Notes under the pieces: model-generated
Database searches by the model: none
The model's input: only the letters and a program-made list of their open reading frames with translations
Told to the model about the DNA's origin: nothing
In this document: in pieces, positions 17,962 through 26,918 of the stretch
Position numbering within the stretch: the stretch's first letter is position 1
Layout: each line of letters opens with the position of its first letter
Position numbers and translations under genes: made by a program
NCBI RefSeq assembly: GCF_009617895.1
Contig: NZ_BLAW01000001.1
Coordinates: forward strand, 2,285,001 to 2,349,000
Source: Prolixibacter sp. SD074
Lineage (GTDB): Bacteria > Bacteroidota > Bacteroidia > Bacteroidales > Prolixibacteraceae
Direction: 5' to 3'
Length of the DNA stretch: 64,000 nt

Positions 17962-18918
17962 TCACAGCTTCGGTTCACCGCGTTGGAGCATTTTCTCGAA
18001 ATAGGCAACGGTATTTTCCAAACCTTCCCGAAGCTGGATTTTTGGTTCCCAGCCATTTAATTTTTCTTTCGCCAAAGTAATATCCGGTTGACGTTGCATG
18101 GGGTCATCCTGCGGAACAGGAAGATGAATAATTTTTGAAGACGAACCTGTGATATCCAGAATTTCCCGGGCAAGTTCAAGCATTGAAAACTCGTTTGGAT
18201 TTCCTACGTTTAACGGCCCGATAAAATCATCCGGTGTGTTCATCAGGCGTACCATTCCTTCAATTAAGTCATCCACATATTGAAAACTCCGGGTCTGACG
18301 ACCATCACCATACACCGTAATATCTTTCCCGGTTAACGCCTGAATGATAAAATTGGAAACCACGCGGCCATCATGCGGGTTCATGTGTGGCCCATAAGTA
18401 TTGAAAATACGAATGATTTTAATGCGAACATCATTCTGCAAATGGTAATTCATCATTAGTGATTCAGCGCAGCGTTTCCCCTCGTCGTAACACGAGCGCG
18501 GCCCGATTGGATTTACGTTGCCCCAGTAATCTTCTGTTTGCGGATGAATTTGTGGATCGCCATACACTTCGCTGGTGGAAGCCTGCAGAATTTTCGCCTT
18601 GATACGTTTAGCCAAACCACACATATTGATAGCGCCCATCACCGATGTTTTAATGGTTTTTATCGGATTAACCTGGTAATGAATCGGCGAGGCCGGACAG
18701 GCCAGATTGTAAATCTCATCCACTTCGATAAAATAGGGCATCGTCACATCGTGCCGCACCAATTCAAAGTAAGGATTATCGAGCAACGGAAGTACGTTCC
18801 GCTTCGCTCCGGTAAGGTAATTATCGAGACAAATGACCTCATTTCCTTCATCGAGCAGCCTGTTGCACAAGTGTGAACCAATGAAACCGGCTCCTCCGGT
18901 TACCAGAATTTTTTTCAC
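17962..18918 (-). CDS. UDP-glucuronate decarboxylase (UDP-xylose synthase)-like NAD-dependent epimerase
   Basis: A 318-residue extended SDR enzyme. The NAD-binding motif is [12 protein letters not shown] (residues 5-16); the catalytic Ser/Tyr/Lys set is seen in [10 protein letters not shown] (about 114) and RSCYDEGKR (about 142-150). Further family marks are [13 protein letters not shown] and [10 protein letters not shown]. These match UDP-glucuronate decarboxylases, which make UDP-xylose, rather than RfbB, whose catalytic region has a Tyr-Ser-Ala-Ser-Lys pattern. It heads the nucleotide-sugar operon behind a good -7 box. Its presence where rfbB is often found is notable, since no rfbB lies in the window. 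Confidence 0.9.
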   Translation of the reverse strand: MKKILVTGGAGFIGSHLCNRLLDEGNEVICLDNYLTGAKRNVLPLLDNPYFELVRHDVTMPYFIEVDEIYNLACPASPIHYQVNPIKTIKTSVMGAINMCGLAKRIKAKILQASTSEVYGDPQIHPQTEDYWGNVNPIGPRSCYDEGKRCAESLMMNYHLQNDVRIKIIRIFNTYGPHMNPHDGRVVSNFIIQALTGKDITVYGDGRQTRSFQYVDDLIEGMVRLMNTPDDFIGPLNVGNPNEFSMLELAREILDITGSSSKIIHLPVPQDDPMQRQPDITLAKEKLNGWEPKIQLREGLENTVAYFEKMLQRGEPKL

Positions 18919-19003
18919 AAAACCAACTGTTTTAGTAAACCATCACGCGTACCGCCTTGTTGCATGCAATACAGGGATTGGACCCGAGGCAGTCGCGGAG
19001 TAG

Positions 19004-19011
19004 CAAAGTTA
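19004..19011 (-). promoter_or_regulatory. -7 box of the nucleotide-sugar operon
   Basis: On the minus strand TAACTTTG fits TAnnTTTG exactly. It lies about 85 bases ahead of the UDP-xylose synthase start and leaves a moderately long leader with no recognised riboswitch. Confidence 0.5.
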
Positions 19012-19133
19012 CAAAATAAAGGTACATGACGTAAAGCGACGCACGACCAGGACAAGAAAGGAAGACTACCGGATAACAATCTCATCAATACCGCTGCAAA
19101 CCTCCGACTTTCAGTAAAAAACAGGCCCAAAGA

Positions 19134-19164
19134 TTTGATTTGTTGGGTTTATGTTCTAATTTTG
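19134..19164 (+). promoter_or_regulatory. rpsA promoter
   Basis: A -33 element TTTG (19134-19137) is followed, after exactly 19 bases, by TAATTTTG (19157-19164), which fits the Bacteroidota sigma-ABfr consensus. Transcription would start near 19171, about 47 bases before the rpsA ATG. Confidence 0.75.
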
Positions 19165-19217
19165 CGGCGCATTCAAAATAATGTCTAATTTATAAAAAGT
19201 TACAAGCTTAACATTAC

Positions 19218-21098
19218 ATGAGCGAAAACAAAGAAAATCAGGAACAAACCGAAGCAGTAAACCAGGCTGCCGAAGAAGCTAAAGCCGAGAAGGTGGAAGC
19301 GAAAAAAGTTACCTCAAAAGAGGCTGACGAAGATTTTGACTGGGATGCCTTTGAAGGAACATCTCAGAAAGCCACTGGCGAGAAAAAAGATGAGATGACT
19401 GCTCTGTACAACGACACACTTTCTGTATTACAGGAAAAAGAAGTTGTTGACGGAAAAGTAATTTCACTGAATAAAAGAGAAGTCGTTGTTGACATCGGCT
19501 ACAAATCGGATGGCATCGTTTCACTGAACGAATTCCGCTACAACGCTGACCTGAAAGTGGGCGACACAGTTGAGGTATATGTTGAAAGCCTCGAAGACCA
19601 GAAAGGTCAGTTAGTCCTCTCACACAAAAAAGCCCGCGCACTGCGCAGCTGGGATCGCGTAAATGCTGCGTTGGAGAAAGACGAAGTAATTACCGGTTAC
19701 ATCAAGTGCCGCACCAAAGGTGGTATGATTGTCGACGTATTCGGTATCGAAGCCTTCCTTCCCGGTTCGCAAATCGACGTGAAACCCATCCGTGACTACG
19801 ACATTTATGTTGGAAAAACCATGGAATTCAAAGTGGTTAAAATCAACCAGGAATTCCGTAACGTGGTTGTTTCACACAAAGCACTTATCGAAGCTGAACT
19901 CGAGCAGCAGAAGAAAGAGATTATTTCGAAACTTGAGAAAGGCCAGGTTCTCGAAGGAACCGTCAAAAACATTACCTCTTACGGAGTATTCATCGACCTG
20001 GGTGGCGTAGACGGTTTGATTCACATTACCGACCTGAGCTGGGGCCGTGTTTCGCACCCGAGCGAAATCGTACAGCTCGATCAGAAAATCAACGTGGTTA
20101 TTCTCGACTTCGATGATGACAAGAAACGTATTGCACTTGGCCTGAAACAGCTGACCCCACATCCGTGGGATAACCTTAGCGCCGAACTGAAAGTGGGCGA
20201 CATCGTGAAAGGTAAAGTGGTTGTCCTGGCTGATTACGGAGCATTTGTTGAAATTGCCCCCGGTGTGGAAGGACTGATTCACGTTTCAGAAATGAGTTGG
20301 TCCCAGCACCTGCGTTCTGCACAGGACTTCCTGAAAGTAGGGGACGAAGTAGACGCTATGATTTTGACCCTTGACCGCGAAGAGCGCAAAATGTCTCTGG
20401 GTATCAAACAGCTGAAACCGGATCCATGGGAAAAAATCGACGAGAAATACTCTGTTGGGTCACAACACACCGCACGCGTCCGCAACTTCACCAACTTTGG
20501 TGTATTTGTTGAAATCGAAGAAGGTGTTGACGGCCTGATCCACATCAGCGACCTGAGCTGGACCAAGAAAATCAAACACCCGTCAGAATTTACTTCTCTC
20601 GGTGCCGACATCGAAGTGGTAGTTCTCGACATCGACAAAGACAACCGTCGTTTGAGCCTTGGTCACAAGCAACTGGAAGAAAACCCATGGGATGTATTCG
20701 AAACCATCTTCACTGTTGATTCTATCCATGAAGGTACCGTTATCGATATCTTCGATAAAGGAGCGGTAATCTCATTGCCTTATGGTGTTGAAGGTTTCGC
20801 TACTCCTCGTCATCTGGTAAAAGAAGACGGTTCGCAGGTGAAACTCGACGAGAAACTGGAATTCAAGGTAATTGAGTTCTCCAAATCAGCTAAACGCATC
20901 ATTCTGTCACACTCACGTGTATACGAAGATATGAAGAAAGCTGAAGATAACGCCAAGAAGAAAACTGCAAGCAAGCAGTCTCAGAAAGGGATGAAAAATG
21001 TCAAAGACAACCTGGAGAAAACAACCCTTGGTGATATCAGTGAACTGGCTGCACTGAAAACCCAGATGGAGAAAGACGAGAAAAAAGACAATGATTAA
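19218..21098 (+). CDS. rpsA: 30S ribosomal protein S1
   Basis: It binds mRNA on the small ribosomal subunit and helps initiation, important in Bacteroidota where Shine-Dalgarno sequences are weak. The 626 residues have an acidic, Lys/Glu-rich N-terminal extension (1 to about 65), then about six S1 (OB-fold) repeats; GVFIDLGGVDGLIHITDLSW, GAFVEIAPGVEGLIHVSEMS and GVFVEIEEGVDGLIHISDLS are three of the best conserved. The C-terminus is again Lys-rich. Length is typical for the phylum. The gene has its own strong promoter. The STAS gene follows after 37 bases and is probably co-transcribed. Confidence 0.97.
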   Translation: MSENKENQEQTEAVNQAAEEAKAEKVEAKKVTSKEADEDFDWDAFEGTSQKATGEKKDEMTALYNDTLSVLQEKEVVDGKVISLNKREVVVDIGYKSDGIVSLNEFRYNADLKVGDTVEVYVESLEDQKGQLVLSHKKARALRSWDRVNAALEKDEVITGYIKCRTKGGMIVDVFGIEAFLPGSQIDVKPIRDYDIYVGKTMEFKVVKINQEFRNVVVSHKALIEAELEQQKKEIISKLEKGQVLEGTVKNITSYGVFIDLGGVDGLIHITDLSWGRVSHPSEIVQLDQKINVVILDFDDDKKRIALGLKQLTPHPWDNLSAELKVGDIVKGKVVVLADYGAFVEIAPGVEGLIHVSEMSWSQHLRSAQDFLKVGDEVDAMILTLDREERKMSLGIKQLKPDPWEKIDEKYSVGSQHTARVRNFTNFGVFVEIEEGVDGLIHISDLSWTKKIKHPSEFTSLGADIEVVVLDIDKDNRRLSLGHKQLEENPWDVFETIFTVDSIHEGTVIDIFDKGAVISLPYGVEGFATPRHLVKEDGSQVKLDEKLEFKVIEFSKSAKRIILSHSRVYEDMKKAEDNAKKKTASKQSQKGMKNVKDNLEKTTLGDISELAALKTQMEKDEKKDND

Positions 21099-21135
21099 GA
21101 AATGGTAATTCATCATAATTTCTTATCTTGCATCG

Positions 21136-21483
21136 ATGAACTTTGATACGCAGAATAAAGAAGGCTACACCGTTATACAGGTGCACAACGAAAGACTCGA
21201 TAGTCTTATCGCTCCCGATTTAAAATCGGAACTGGTATTGGCAACGGAAAATGGGCAAAAGAACATTGTCCTCGATATCAGTACGTGTACATATTGCGAC
21301 TCTTCGGGCCTGAGCGCCCTGTTAGTAGGCAATCGGCTTTGTGAGAACGTTTCGGGACAATTTGTCTTGTGCGGGTTGACACCGATGGTTGACAAGCTGA
21401 TAAAACTGGCTATGCTCGACACGGTTCTGACCATCACTACCGATGAAAAGGAAGCCAGTAAACTGCTCAATAAAGATGCATAA
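21136..21483 (+). CDS. STAS-domain protein (anti-sigma factor antagonist type)
   Basis: A 115-residue single STAS domain. The phosphorylatable-Ser region CDSSGLSALLVG (about residues 55-66) and the N-terminal beta strands GYTVIQVHNERLDSLIAP match anti-anti-sigma factors such as SpoIIAA. In Bacteroidota such proteins often stand without a neighbouring sigma factor, and no anti-sigma kinase is visible here. The gene is between rpsA and a strong terminator, so it probably shares the rpsA transcript. Confidence 0.9.
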   Translation: MNFDTQNKEGYTVIQVHNERLDSLIAPDLKSELVLATENGQKNIVLDISTCTYCDSSGLSALLVGNRLCENVSGQFVLCGLTPMVDKLIKLAMLDTVLTITTDEKEASKLLNKDA

Positions 21484-21499
21484 GTCTTTTCAGATATAA

Positions 21500-21535
21500 A
21501 GAAAGCCCGGTTTGAACAAGCCGGGCTTTCTTTTT
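21500..21535 (+). terminator. Terminator of rpsA-STAS operon
   Basis: A 10-bp GC-rich hairpin (GAAAGCCCGG, 10-base loop, CCGGGCTTTC) is followed by TTTTTATATT, 17 bases past the STAS gene stop. Confidence 0.95.
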
Positions 21536-21558
21536 ATATTTGGTCAAACATCCATTGT

Positions 21559-22476
21559 ATGATCCCGTTTACCGTCACCATTCTTGGAAGCAGTTCAGCC
21601 CTCCCAACATCCCGACGTTTCCCAACATCCCAGGTTGTTACCCTCAACAATCAGCCTTACCTGATCGACTGTGGAGAAGGCACACAGATTCAGCTCAGGA
21701 AATACAAAGCCAAAATTGGAAAACTCAATCATATTTTCATTTCGCACCTCCACGGCGACCATATTTTCGGTTTGCCCGGTTTGCTTTCGACCATGTCGTT
21801 GCTCGGGCGGAAAAATGACCTGCACATTTATGCCCATTCACCTTTACAGGAAATACTCGATTGTCACTCCACTTTCTTTCGCAGCGAAATGGATTTCCGC
21901 ATTGTCTTTCATCCACTCAACTTCAAACGTCCGCAGGTAGTCTTTGAGAACAAAAAGATAAAAGTAGAGTCATTCCCGCTGAAGCATCGTGTTCCCTGTT
22001 GCGGCTTCCGCTTTAGCGAACAACCAAAACTCCCGCATCTCCGCAAGGATAAACTGGAAGAACTTGATATTCCGCTAAAAGATCGGGTAAAAATAAAAGA
22101 AGGAAGTGATTTTATGCTTCCCGATGGTCGGGTCATTCCCCATAAAGAATTAACCATACCAGCGGAGAAACCGCGCTCCTACGCCTTTTGTACCGATACA
22201 ATTTATCACGAACCAGCTATTGCATCAATCCAGGGAGCCGATTTACTTTACCACGAAGCCACATTTGCCGACGACATGGCAGATTGGGCCCACAAAACGT
22301 ATCATTCCACGGCCGGCGAGGCCGCAACGATGGCACAAAAGGCGGCAGCGAAAAAACTGATCCTGGGACACTTTTCAGCCCGTTACAACGACATTCAGCC
22401 TCTCGTAGATGATGCACAAAGCGTTTTCCCGGAGAGTTATCCGGCTGAAGACGGAACTACATTTGAAATATTCTGA
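21559..22476 (+). CDS. rnz: Ribonuclease Z
   Basis: A zinc endonuclease that trims tRNA 3' ends. The 305-residue metallo-beta-lactamase protein starts with FTVTILGSSSALPTSRR, typical of RNase Z. The zinc-binding motif SHLHGDHIFGLPG is at about residues 62-74. Later metal ligands are in YAFCTDTIYH (about 208-217), LYHEATFADD (about 231) and LILGHFSARY (about 268). Length matches the short form of the enzyme. The gene begins about 24 bases after the preceding terminator. Confidence 0.95.
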   Translation: MIPFTVTILGSSSALPTSRRFPTSQVVTLNNQPYLIDCGEGTQIQLRKYKAKIGKLNHIFISHLHGDHIFGLPGLLSTMSLLGRKNDLHIYAHSPLQEILDCHSTFFRSEMDFRIVFHPLNFKRPQVVFENKKIKVESFPLKHRVPCCGFRFSEQPKLPHLRKDKLEELDIPLKDRVKIKEGSDFMLPDGRVIPHKELTIPAEKPRSYAFCTDTIYHEPAIASIQGADLLYHEATFADDMADWAHKTYHSTAGEAATMAQKAAAKKLILGHFSARYNDIQPLVDDAQSVFPESYPAEDGTTFEIF

Positions 22477-22611
22477 GCATTTTCTTTTATCAAAAATCTC
22501 TATTTTTAGGATCTTTAAAAATAAATTCTGTCGAACAGGTCATAATGTTCCTCTTTTTAGCGGTGCATTCTGACCTGTTGCAGGGGAAACGATAATCAAA
22601 TACAAACTTGC

Positions 22612-23871
22612 ATGAAAAAAATAATTCTTTTAGCAGCTGTTTTGCTGGCTTCGGCCAATTTGTTTGCACAGGATCGCGACAAAGGCAAAATGGTTGAAAT
22701 TCCCCAGGGGAAAGGCTATTATTACCAAACCATCATGAAAGATGTAACGGCTGTCAACGATTCGTTGGATAAAAAGGCGCCTTACGATCACTTCGAGATG
22801 GACCAATCGGGAATGAAGCTTCCCAATAAAGTAAACCTTTACCAACGTGAATGGGCCAATCCGCCTATTTCGCAAGGAAACACGGGTACTTGCTGGGATT
22901 TCTCCACCCTTTCGTTTTACGAATCGGAAATTTACCGCACCACCGGTAAAAAAGTGAAGCTGTCGGAGATGTACATGGTATACTGGGAATATGTAGCCAA
23001 AGCCCGCCGCTATGTAGAAAAACGGGGCAACTCGCTGTTCGATGAAGGTTCGGAAGGAAATGCAGATGCCCGTTTGGCTAAACAGTACGGTTTGATGCCT
23101 GAATCGGCTTACACCGGCCTGATTGACGGTCACAAATTTCATTCGCATGCCAAAATGTTTGCAGAGATGAAGAGTTACCTCGAATCGGTGAAGAAGAACA
23201 ACGCCTGGAACGAAAAAGAGGTGCTGGCAACCATCAAAGATATTATGAACCACTACATGGGCGTTCCCCCGACACATTTCATGGCCGATGGCAAAGATTA
23301 TACGCCAATGGATTATATGAAGGAAGACCTGAAACTCGATCCGAACGATTTCGTGGAAATCCTTTCGTACAAGCAAAAGCCTTACTGGCAGAAAGTGGAA
23401 TACGAAGTACCGGACAACTGGTGGCACAGCAAAGAATATTACAATGTACCGCTTGATGTTTTCATGAAAATCATCCACGATGCAATTCGCGAAGGTTACA
23501 CCATGAGTATTGGCGGCGATGTTTCGGAAGCAGGCTTCTCGCGTGACACACAATGTGCCATTGTGCCCGATTTCGATATTCCATCGGCATACATCAATGA
23601 CGATGCCCGTGAATTCCGCTTTGCCAACGAAAGCACGACGGACGATCACGGTATGCACCTGGTCGGTTACCTCGCGAACTTCAATGGTGATGGAAAAGAC
23701 TGGTACCTGATTAAAGATTCCAGCTCGGGTTCACGCAACAACGATCCGAACGCACCGGAGTTTGGCTATTACTTCTTTAGCCAGGATTATGTGAAGCTGA
23801 AAATGATGGGCTTCACCATCAACCGCGCTGCGGTAAAAGATATTCTGACGAAATTCGACGATAAGAAATAA
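22612..23871 (+). CDS. Secreted C1-family peptidase (aminopeptidase C/bleomycin hydrolase-like)
   Basis: A 419-residue protein with a signal peptide (MKKIILLAAVLLASANLFAQ, cleavage about residue 20), so likely periplasmic. The papain-type nucleophile is Cys94 in QGNTGTCWDFSTL, with the preceding Gln88 for the oxyanion hole. The catalytic His is in DDHGMHLVGY (about 347). At the place of the usual Asn the sequence reads WYLIKDSSSGS, so Asp stands there; similar sequences in Bacteroidota seem to share this, which points to a family trait. It is a single-gene unit with its own terminator. Confidence 0.88.
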   Translation: MKKIILLAAVLLASANLFAQDRDKGKMVEIPQGKGYYYQTIMKDVTAVNDSLDKKAPYDHFEMDQSGMKLPNKVNLYQREWANPPISQGNTGTCWDFSTLSFYESEIYRTTGKKVKLSEMYMVYWEYVAKARRYVEKRGNSLFDEGSEGNADARLAKQYGLMPESAYTGLIDGHKFHSHAKMFAEMKSYLESVKKNNAWNEKEVLATIKDIMNHYMGVPPTHFMADGKDYTPMDYMKEDLKLDPNDFVEILSYKQKPYWQKVEYEVPDNWWHSKEYYNVPLDVFMKIIHDAIREGYTMSIGGDVSEAGFSRDTQCAIVPDFDIPSAYINDDAREFRFANESTTDDHGMHLVGYLANFNGDGKDWYLIKDSSSGSRNNDPNAPEFGYYFFSQDYVKLKMMGFTINRAAVKDILTKFDDKK

Positions 23872-23875
23872 AACA

Positions 23876-23908
23876 CGAAACGGGAGCTTTTTTAGTTCCC
23901 GTTTTTTA
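23876..23908. terminator. Terminator between convergent genes
   Basis: An inverted repeat AACGGGA/TTCCCGTT with a loop of about 10 bases is followed by TTTTTT on the plus strand. The A-rich other side makes it usable on both strands, for the peptidase gene and for the converging helicase gene. Confidence 0.85.
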
Positions 23909-25327
23909 TTCCCCAAAAAATTCTTTTCGGAAGTTAACCAGGTAAAGTCGTTCGGTGGGGCGTGTAAAGGCTGTGTACATCCAACGCAGGTATTCGCGGT
24001 CAATCATCTCTTCGGTAAGGTAACCGTGATCGACAAAAACAGCTTTCCACTGTCCGCCCTGCGCTTTGTGACAAGTTACCGCATAAGCAAACTTCACCTG
24101 CAACGCATTGAAATACTCGTTTTCGCGAATCTTTTCCCACCGTTGCCGCTTATTGCGGATATCCGGATAATCTTGCGCAACCGCTTCGAACAAGCGCTTA
24201 TTTTCAGCAGATGTAAAGGACGCTCCGTCGTGCATTAACGTATCCAGAAAAATTTTGCAATCAATTTCCACATCTTTGTAATCAATAAACCGCAGCGTTA
24301 CATTCGCAAAGCGGAAACCATACAATTCTTCATATTTTCGTATCCGGAGGATTTCAGCAATATCTCCGTTTGCAATAAAATCCAGTTCTTCAATTTCCCT
24401 TGCCCAATAATAATTGTTCTTCACCACCATCAGCAAGTCCCCGGTAGAAAGTTCCTCCTCGCGGTAAAGAACAGTTCGGCGGATACCTTCGTTAAACTTG
24501 TTGGCCCGTTTATTGGAGCGGGTAATAATCATGGTTTCTTCCATACCATATTTACCATAACACGAAGAAATTTCCTCTATAAGCTCATCCCCACTCAACC
24601 GGATAATATCGTCGAATTCTTCTGTTTCAATGGGCCAGAAGCCGTATTCATCCTCTTGGTCCAGCAGGTTCCTTATTTGCGTAGCATTGTGAAGAATTCC
24701 GGAATCGGCCTCCTGTCTCACCACATCGGAAAGCTCACTCGTCAATACTTCCAGATTATAATATTCGAGTTCTTGCGAATAAAGTGCCGGACTCATATCC
24801 AATCCCACCGGAGGCAATTGCGCCACATCGCCAACCAGAATTAAACGGCAATTTTTACCTGAGTACACATACTCCACCAGGTCATCGAGCAAATGGCCCG
24901 ACCCAAAGATTGAACTCTCCTGTCCCAGATTCGAAATCATCGAAGCTTCATCAACAATAAAAACAGTATCCTTATGAAGGTTACGGTCGCGGGAAAATCG
25001 TCCGGTACCGTCGGCAGATGATTGTTGTCTGTAAATCTTTTTGTGTATCGTTAGGGCACCCGCGCCGGCATAGTGCGACAAAACTTTGGCAGCCCTCCCG
25101 GTAGGTGCCATTAAAACAGTTTTAATTTTCATACCCGACAAAACTTTCACCAGCGCACTGACCACTGAGGTTTTACCTGTACCCGCATACCCTTTCAGAA
25201 GAAATACACTATCGCCATGGGGCGAAGTGATGTACCCCGAAAGCCGGTCAATCGTTTCTTCTTGACTTTGAGTTGGTTCAAAACCTAATGCTTCGTATAT
25301 TGAGTTCTTAACGTGGTTTTTTAACAT
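23906..25327 (-). CDS. RecD-like ATP-dependent DNA helicase (AAA_30/UvrD_C_2)
   Basis: A 473-residue superfamily 1 helicase. Walker A is LKGYAGTGKTSVVSAL (near residue 43), Walker B is FIVDEASMISN (about 128), and the C-terminal motifs are KFAYAVTCHKAQGGQWKAVF and WMYTAFTRPTERLYLV. It is a cytoplasmic DNA-repair or replication helper common in Bacteroidota and often annotated as a RecD-like exonuclease V subunit, without RecB or RecC. The start is set at the ATG at 25327 (MLKNHVKNSIYEALGFEP), because homologous proteins begin like this; a start at 25390 would overlap the promoter of the divergent gene. Confidence 0.9.
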   Translation of the reverse strand: MLKNHVKNSIYEALGFEPTQSQEETIDRLSGYITSPHGDSVFLLKGYAGTGKTSVVSALVKVLSGMKIKTVLMAPTGRAAKVLSHYAGAGALTIHKKIYRQQSSADGTGRFSRDRNLHKDTVFIVDEASMISNLGQESSIFGSGHLLDDLVEYVYSGKNCRLILVGDVAQLPPVGLDMSPALYSQELEYYNLEVLTSELSDVVRQEADSGILHNATQIRNLLDQEDEYGFWPIETEEFDDIIRLSGDELIEEISSCYGKYGMEETMIITRSNKRANKFNEGIRRTVLYREEELSTGDLLMVVKNNYYWAREIEELDFIANGDIAEILRIRKYEELYGFRFANVTLRFIDYKDVEIDCKIFLDTLMHDGASFTSAENKRLFEAVAQDYPDIRNKRQRWEKIRENEYFNALQVKFAYAVTCHKAQGGQWKAVFVDHGYLTEEMIDREYLRWMYTAFTRPTERLYLVNFRKEFFGE

Positions 25328-25375
25328 ATCACAGAAATTAAGCCAGTTCCACGCCTCAAGATTTATTTTTTTTTT

Positions 25376-25383
25376 TAAATTTG
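25376..25383 (+). promoter_or_regulatory. -7 box ahead of the membrane-anchored hypothetical gene
   Basis: TAAATTTG fits TAnnTTTG and lies 32 bases ahead of the ATG at 25415, in the gap between divergent genes. The -33 element is weak. Confidence 0.5.
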
Positions 25384-25414
25384 CAGGCAAACCAACAAAT
25401 TCATTCGGAAAAAA

Positions 25415-26056
25415 ATGAAGAAAATATTACTACAAGTTTTTCTTATCATTGCAGCAATAGTGCTGGCTTATATGATTTACGACACCATTCGTAAGCCGAT
25501 TGATTTCGAGAAAGCGAAAAGCAAACGCTATGCGGCGGTCATCGATAAACTGAAAGACATTCGTAAGGCAGAGCTGGCTTACAAAGATGTGAATAATAAA
25601 TTCACCGGTAGTTGGGATACGCTGCTCACGTTCGTGAAAGACGATTCATTGCCGATGGTACGTAAAATTGGTTCTTTGACTGACTCAATGGTTGATGCTG
25701 GCTGGACTGAAGAAAAAGCTTTAAGAGAAGGTAAAATCATCCGTGATACCGTTAAAGTTGCAGTACTTGACTCTGTATTCGGTAAAAATTATCCGATCGA
25801 CAAATTGCCGATTATCCCTTACACGAACAATAAAAAATTCTACCTGGGTGCAACCAAGGTGAAAACCGGTTCGGGAATTGATGTTGCCGTTTTTGAAGCC
25901 CGTGCACACAATAACATGATCCTGAATCAGTTGAAAGACGAATACGAACAGGAAATCATCAATCTGAATGAGAAAAGCAGGGTTGACGGAAAATACCCGG
26001 GCTTGAAAGTTGGTTCACTTACCGAAGCAAACAACAATGCAGGAAACTGGGAATAA
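25415..26056 (+). CDS. Membrane-anchored hypothetical protein
   Basis: A 213-residue protein with one N-terminal membrane helix (about residues 4-22, ILLQVFLIIAAIVLAYMIY) and a soluble remainder that is probably periplasmic. The region after the anchor (KSKRYAAVIDKLKDIRKAEL, about residues 36-55) looks like a long helix. No catalytic motif is evident. Similar proteins of unknown role occur in Bacteroidota next to DUF3822 genes, as here, where the DUF3822 gene follows after 10 bases. The three genes 25415-27454 probably form one operon with rsmD. Confidence 0.7.
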   Translation: MKKILLQVFLIIAAIVLAYMIYDTIRKPIDFEKAKSKRYAAVIDKLKDIRKAELAYKDVNNKFTGSWDTLLTFVKDDSLPMVRKIGSLTDSMVDAGWTEEKALREGKIIRDTVKVAVLDSVFGKNYPIDKLPIIPYTNNKKFYLGATKVKTGSGIDVAVFEARAHNNMILNQLKDEYEQEIINLNEKSRVDGKYPGLKVGSLTEANNNAGNWE

Positions 26057-26066
26057 TGTTTAGCTA

Positions 26067-26918
26067 ATGCGGGATATTCGTTTTATCGACAAAACATTTG
26101 ATAGTACCCAATCTTTACTATATCATTTATCCATCCAGATTAGTCTGGATGGATTTTCTTTTTGTATACTCGACATTCCCAAGGGGAAGTATATCCTGCT
26201 CCGAAACCACCCGATATTCCTGAAAAGACCGCGTCTATTGCTAAACCGGTTGAGAGATGTAATAGAAGAAGAGGAACTTTTCAATCCCGAATACAAGAGC
26301 ATTGACATCATCTATTCCACCCGGAAGTCGACACTTGTTCCCGAAGGCATGTACTCGCGGGGGACCGCTGAGAAATTTTTCGCTTTCAATCATCCGCTGG
26401 AAAAGAATTTTACCATCGAAAAGACGCATCTGCATAAAGCAGAGGCTTGGTCGCTTTATGAAATTCCGGTCAACTTCCGCGAATTCCTTCTCTCCAGGTT
26501 TCCCAAAGCAACACTCAGGCATCATATCTACCCAATTGTTGAAAGTGCGTTAAAACGCAATAAATCGCAGACAGACCGGGTCGAAGTTCATCTGAATTTC
26601 TTCCGGCACGATTTCGATTTAGTTGTCATTGAAGGGCCAAAACTCAGATTATACAACAATTTCACCTACCGGGATGAAAATGATGTGCTGTACTACGTGA
26701 TGTATATATTCGAGCAACTCAAGTTAAACCCGGAGAAAGCGAATGTGATTATTTCAGGATACATTTCCCGGATGGCACCGCACTACCATTTACTAAAGAA
26801 GTACATTCGGAAGGTGTCCTTTGCTAAACTCGATACAACCTACCAATACAGTTACACCTTTAACGAAATTCCCGAACACTATTACGCACCCCTGTTAAGT
26901 TTATATCGATGCGAATAA
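26067..26918 (+). CDS. DUF3822 family protein
   Basis: A 283-residue cytoplasmic protein. The pattern, with an early LSIQISLDGFSFCILD motif (about residues 20-35), a middle HHIYPIVESAL and the late EQLKLNPEKANVIISGYISR, matches DUF3822, a Bacteroidota family with an actin-like ATPase fold of unknown role. Its end overlaps the start of rsmD by 10 bases, so both are translationally coupled. This DUF3822-rsmD pairing recurs in the phylum and may hint at a link to ribosome maturation. Confidence 0.85.
   Translation: MRDIRFIDKTFDSTQSLLYHLSIQISLDGFSFCILDIPKGKYILLRNHPIFLKRPRLLLNRLRDVIEEEELFNPEYKSIDIIYSTRKSTLVPEGMYSRGTAEKFFAFNHPLEKNFTIEKTHLHKAEAWSLYEIPVNFREFLLSRFPKATLRHHIYPIVESALKRNKSQTDRVEVHLNFFRHDFDLVVIEGPKLRLYNNFTYRDENDVLYYVMYIFEQLKLNPEKANVIISGYISRMAPHYHLLKKYIRKVSFAKLDTTYQYSYTFNEIPEHYYAPLLSLYRCE

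Noticed and set aside
18919-19003. Riboswitch in the leader of the nucleotide-sugar operon
   Set aside because: The leader of about 80 bases shows no known aptamer core and no terminator or anti-terminator pair that I could draw.
22630-23658. Long antisense frame opposite the C1 peptidase gene
   Set aside because: It is a shadow of the real gene: the plus-strand frame has a signal peptide, catalytic motifs and a terminator, while the antisense product has no recognisable features.
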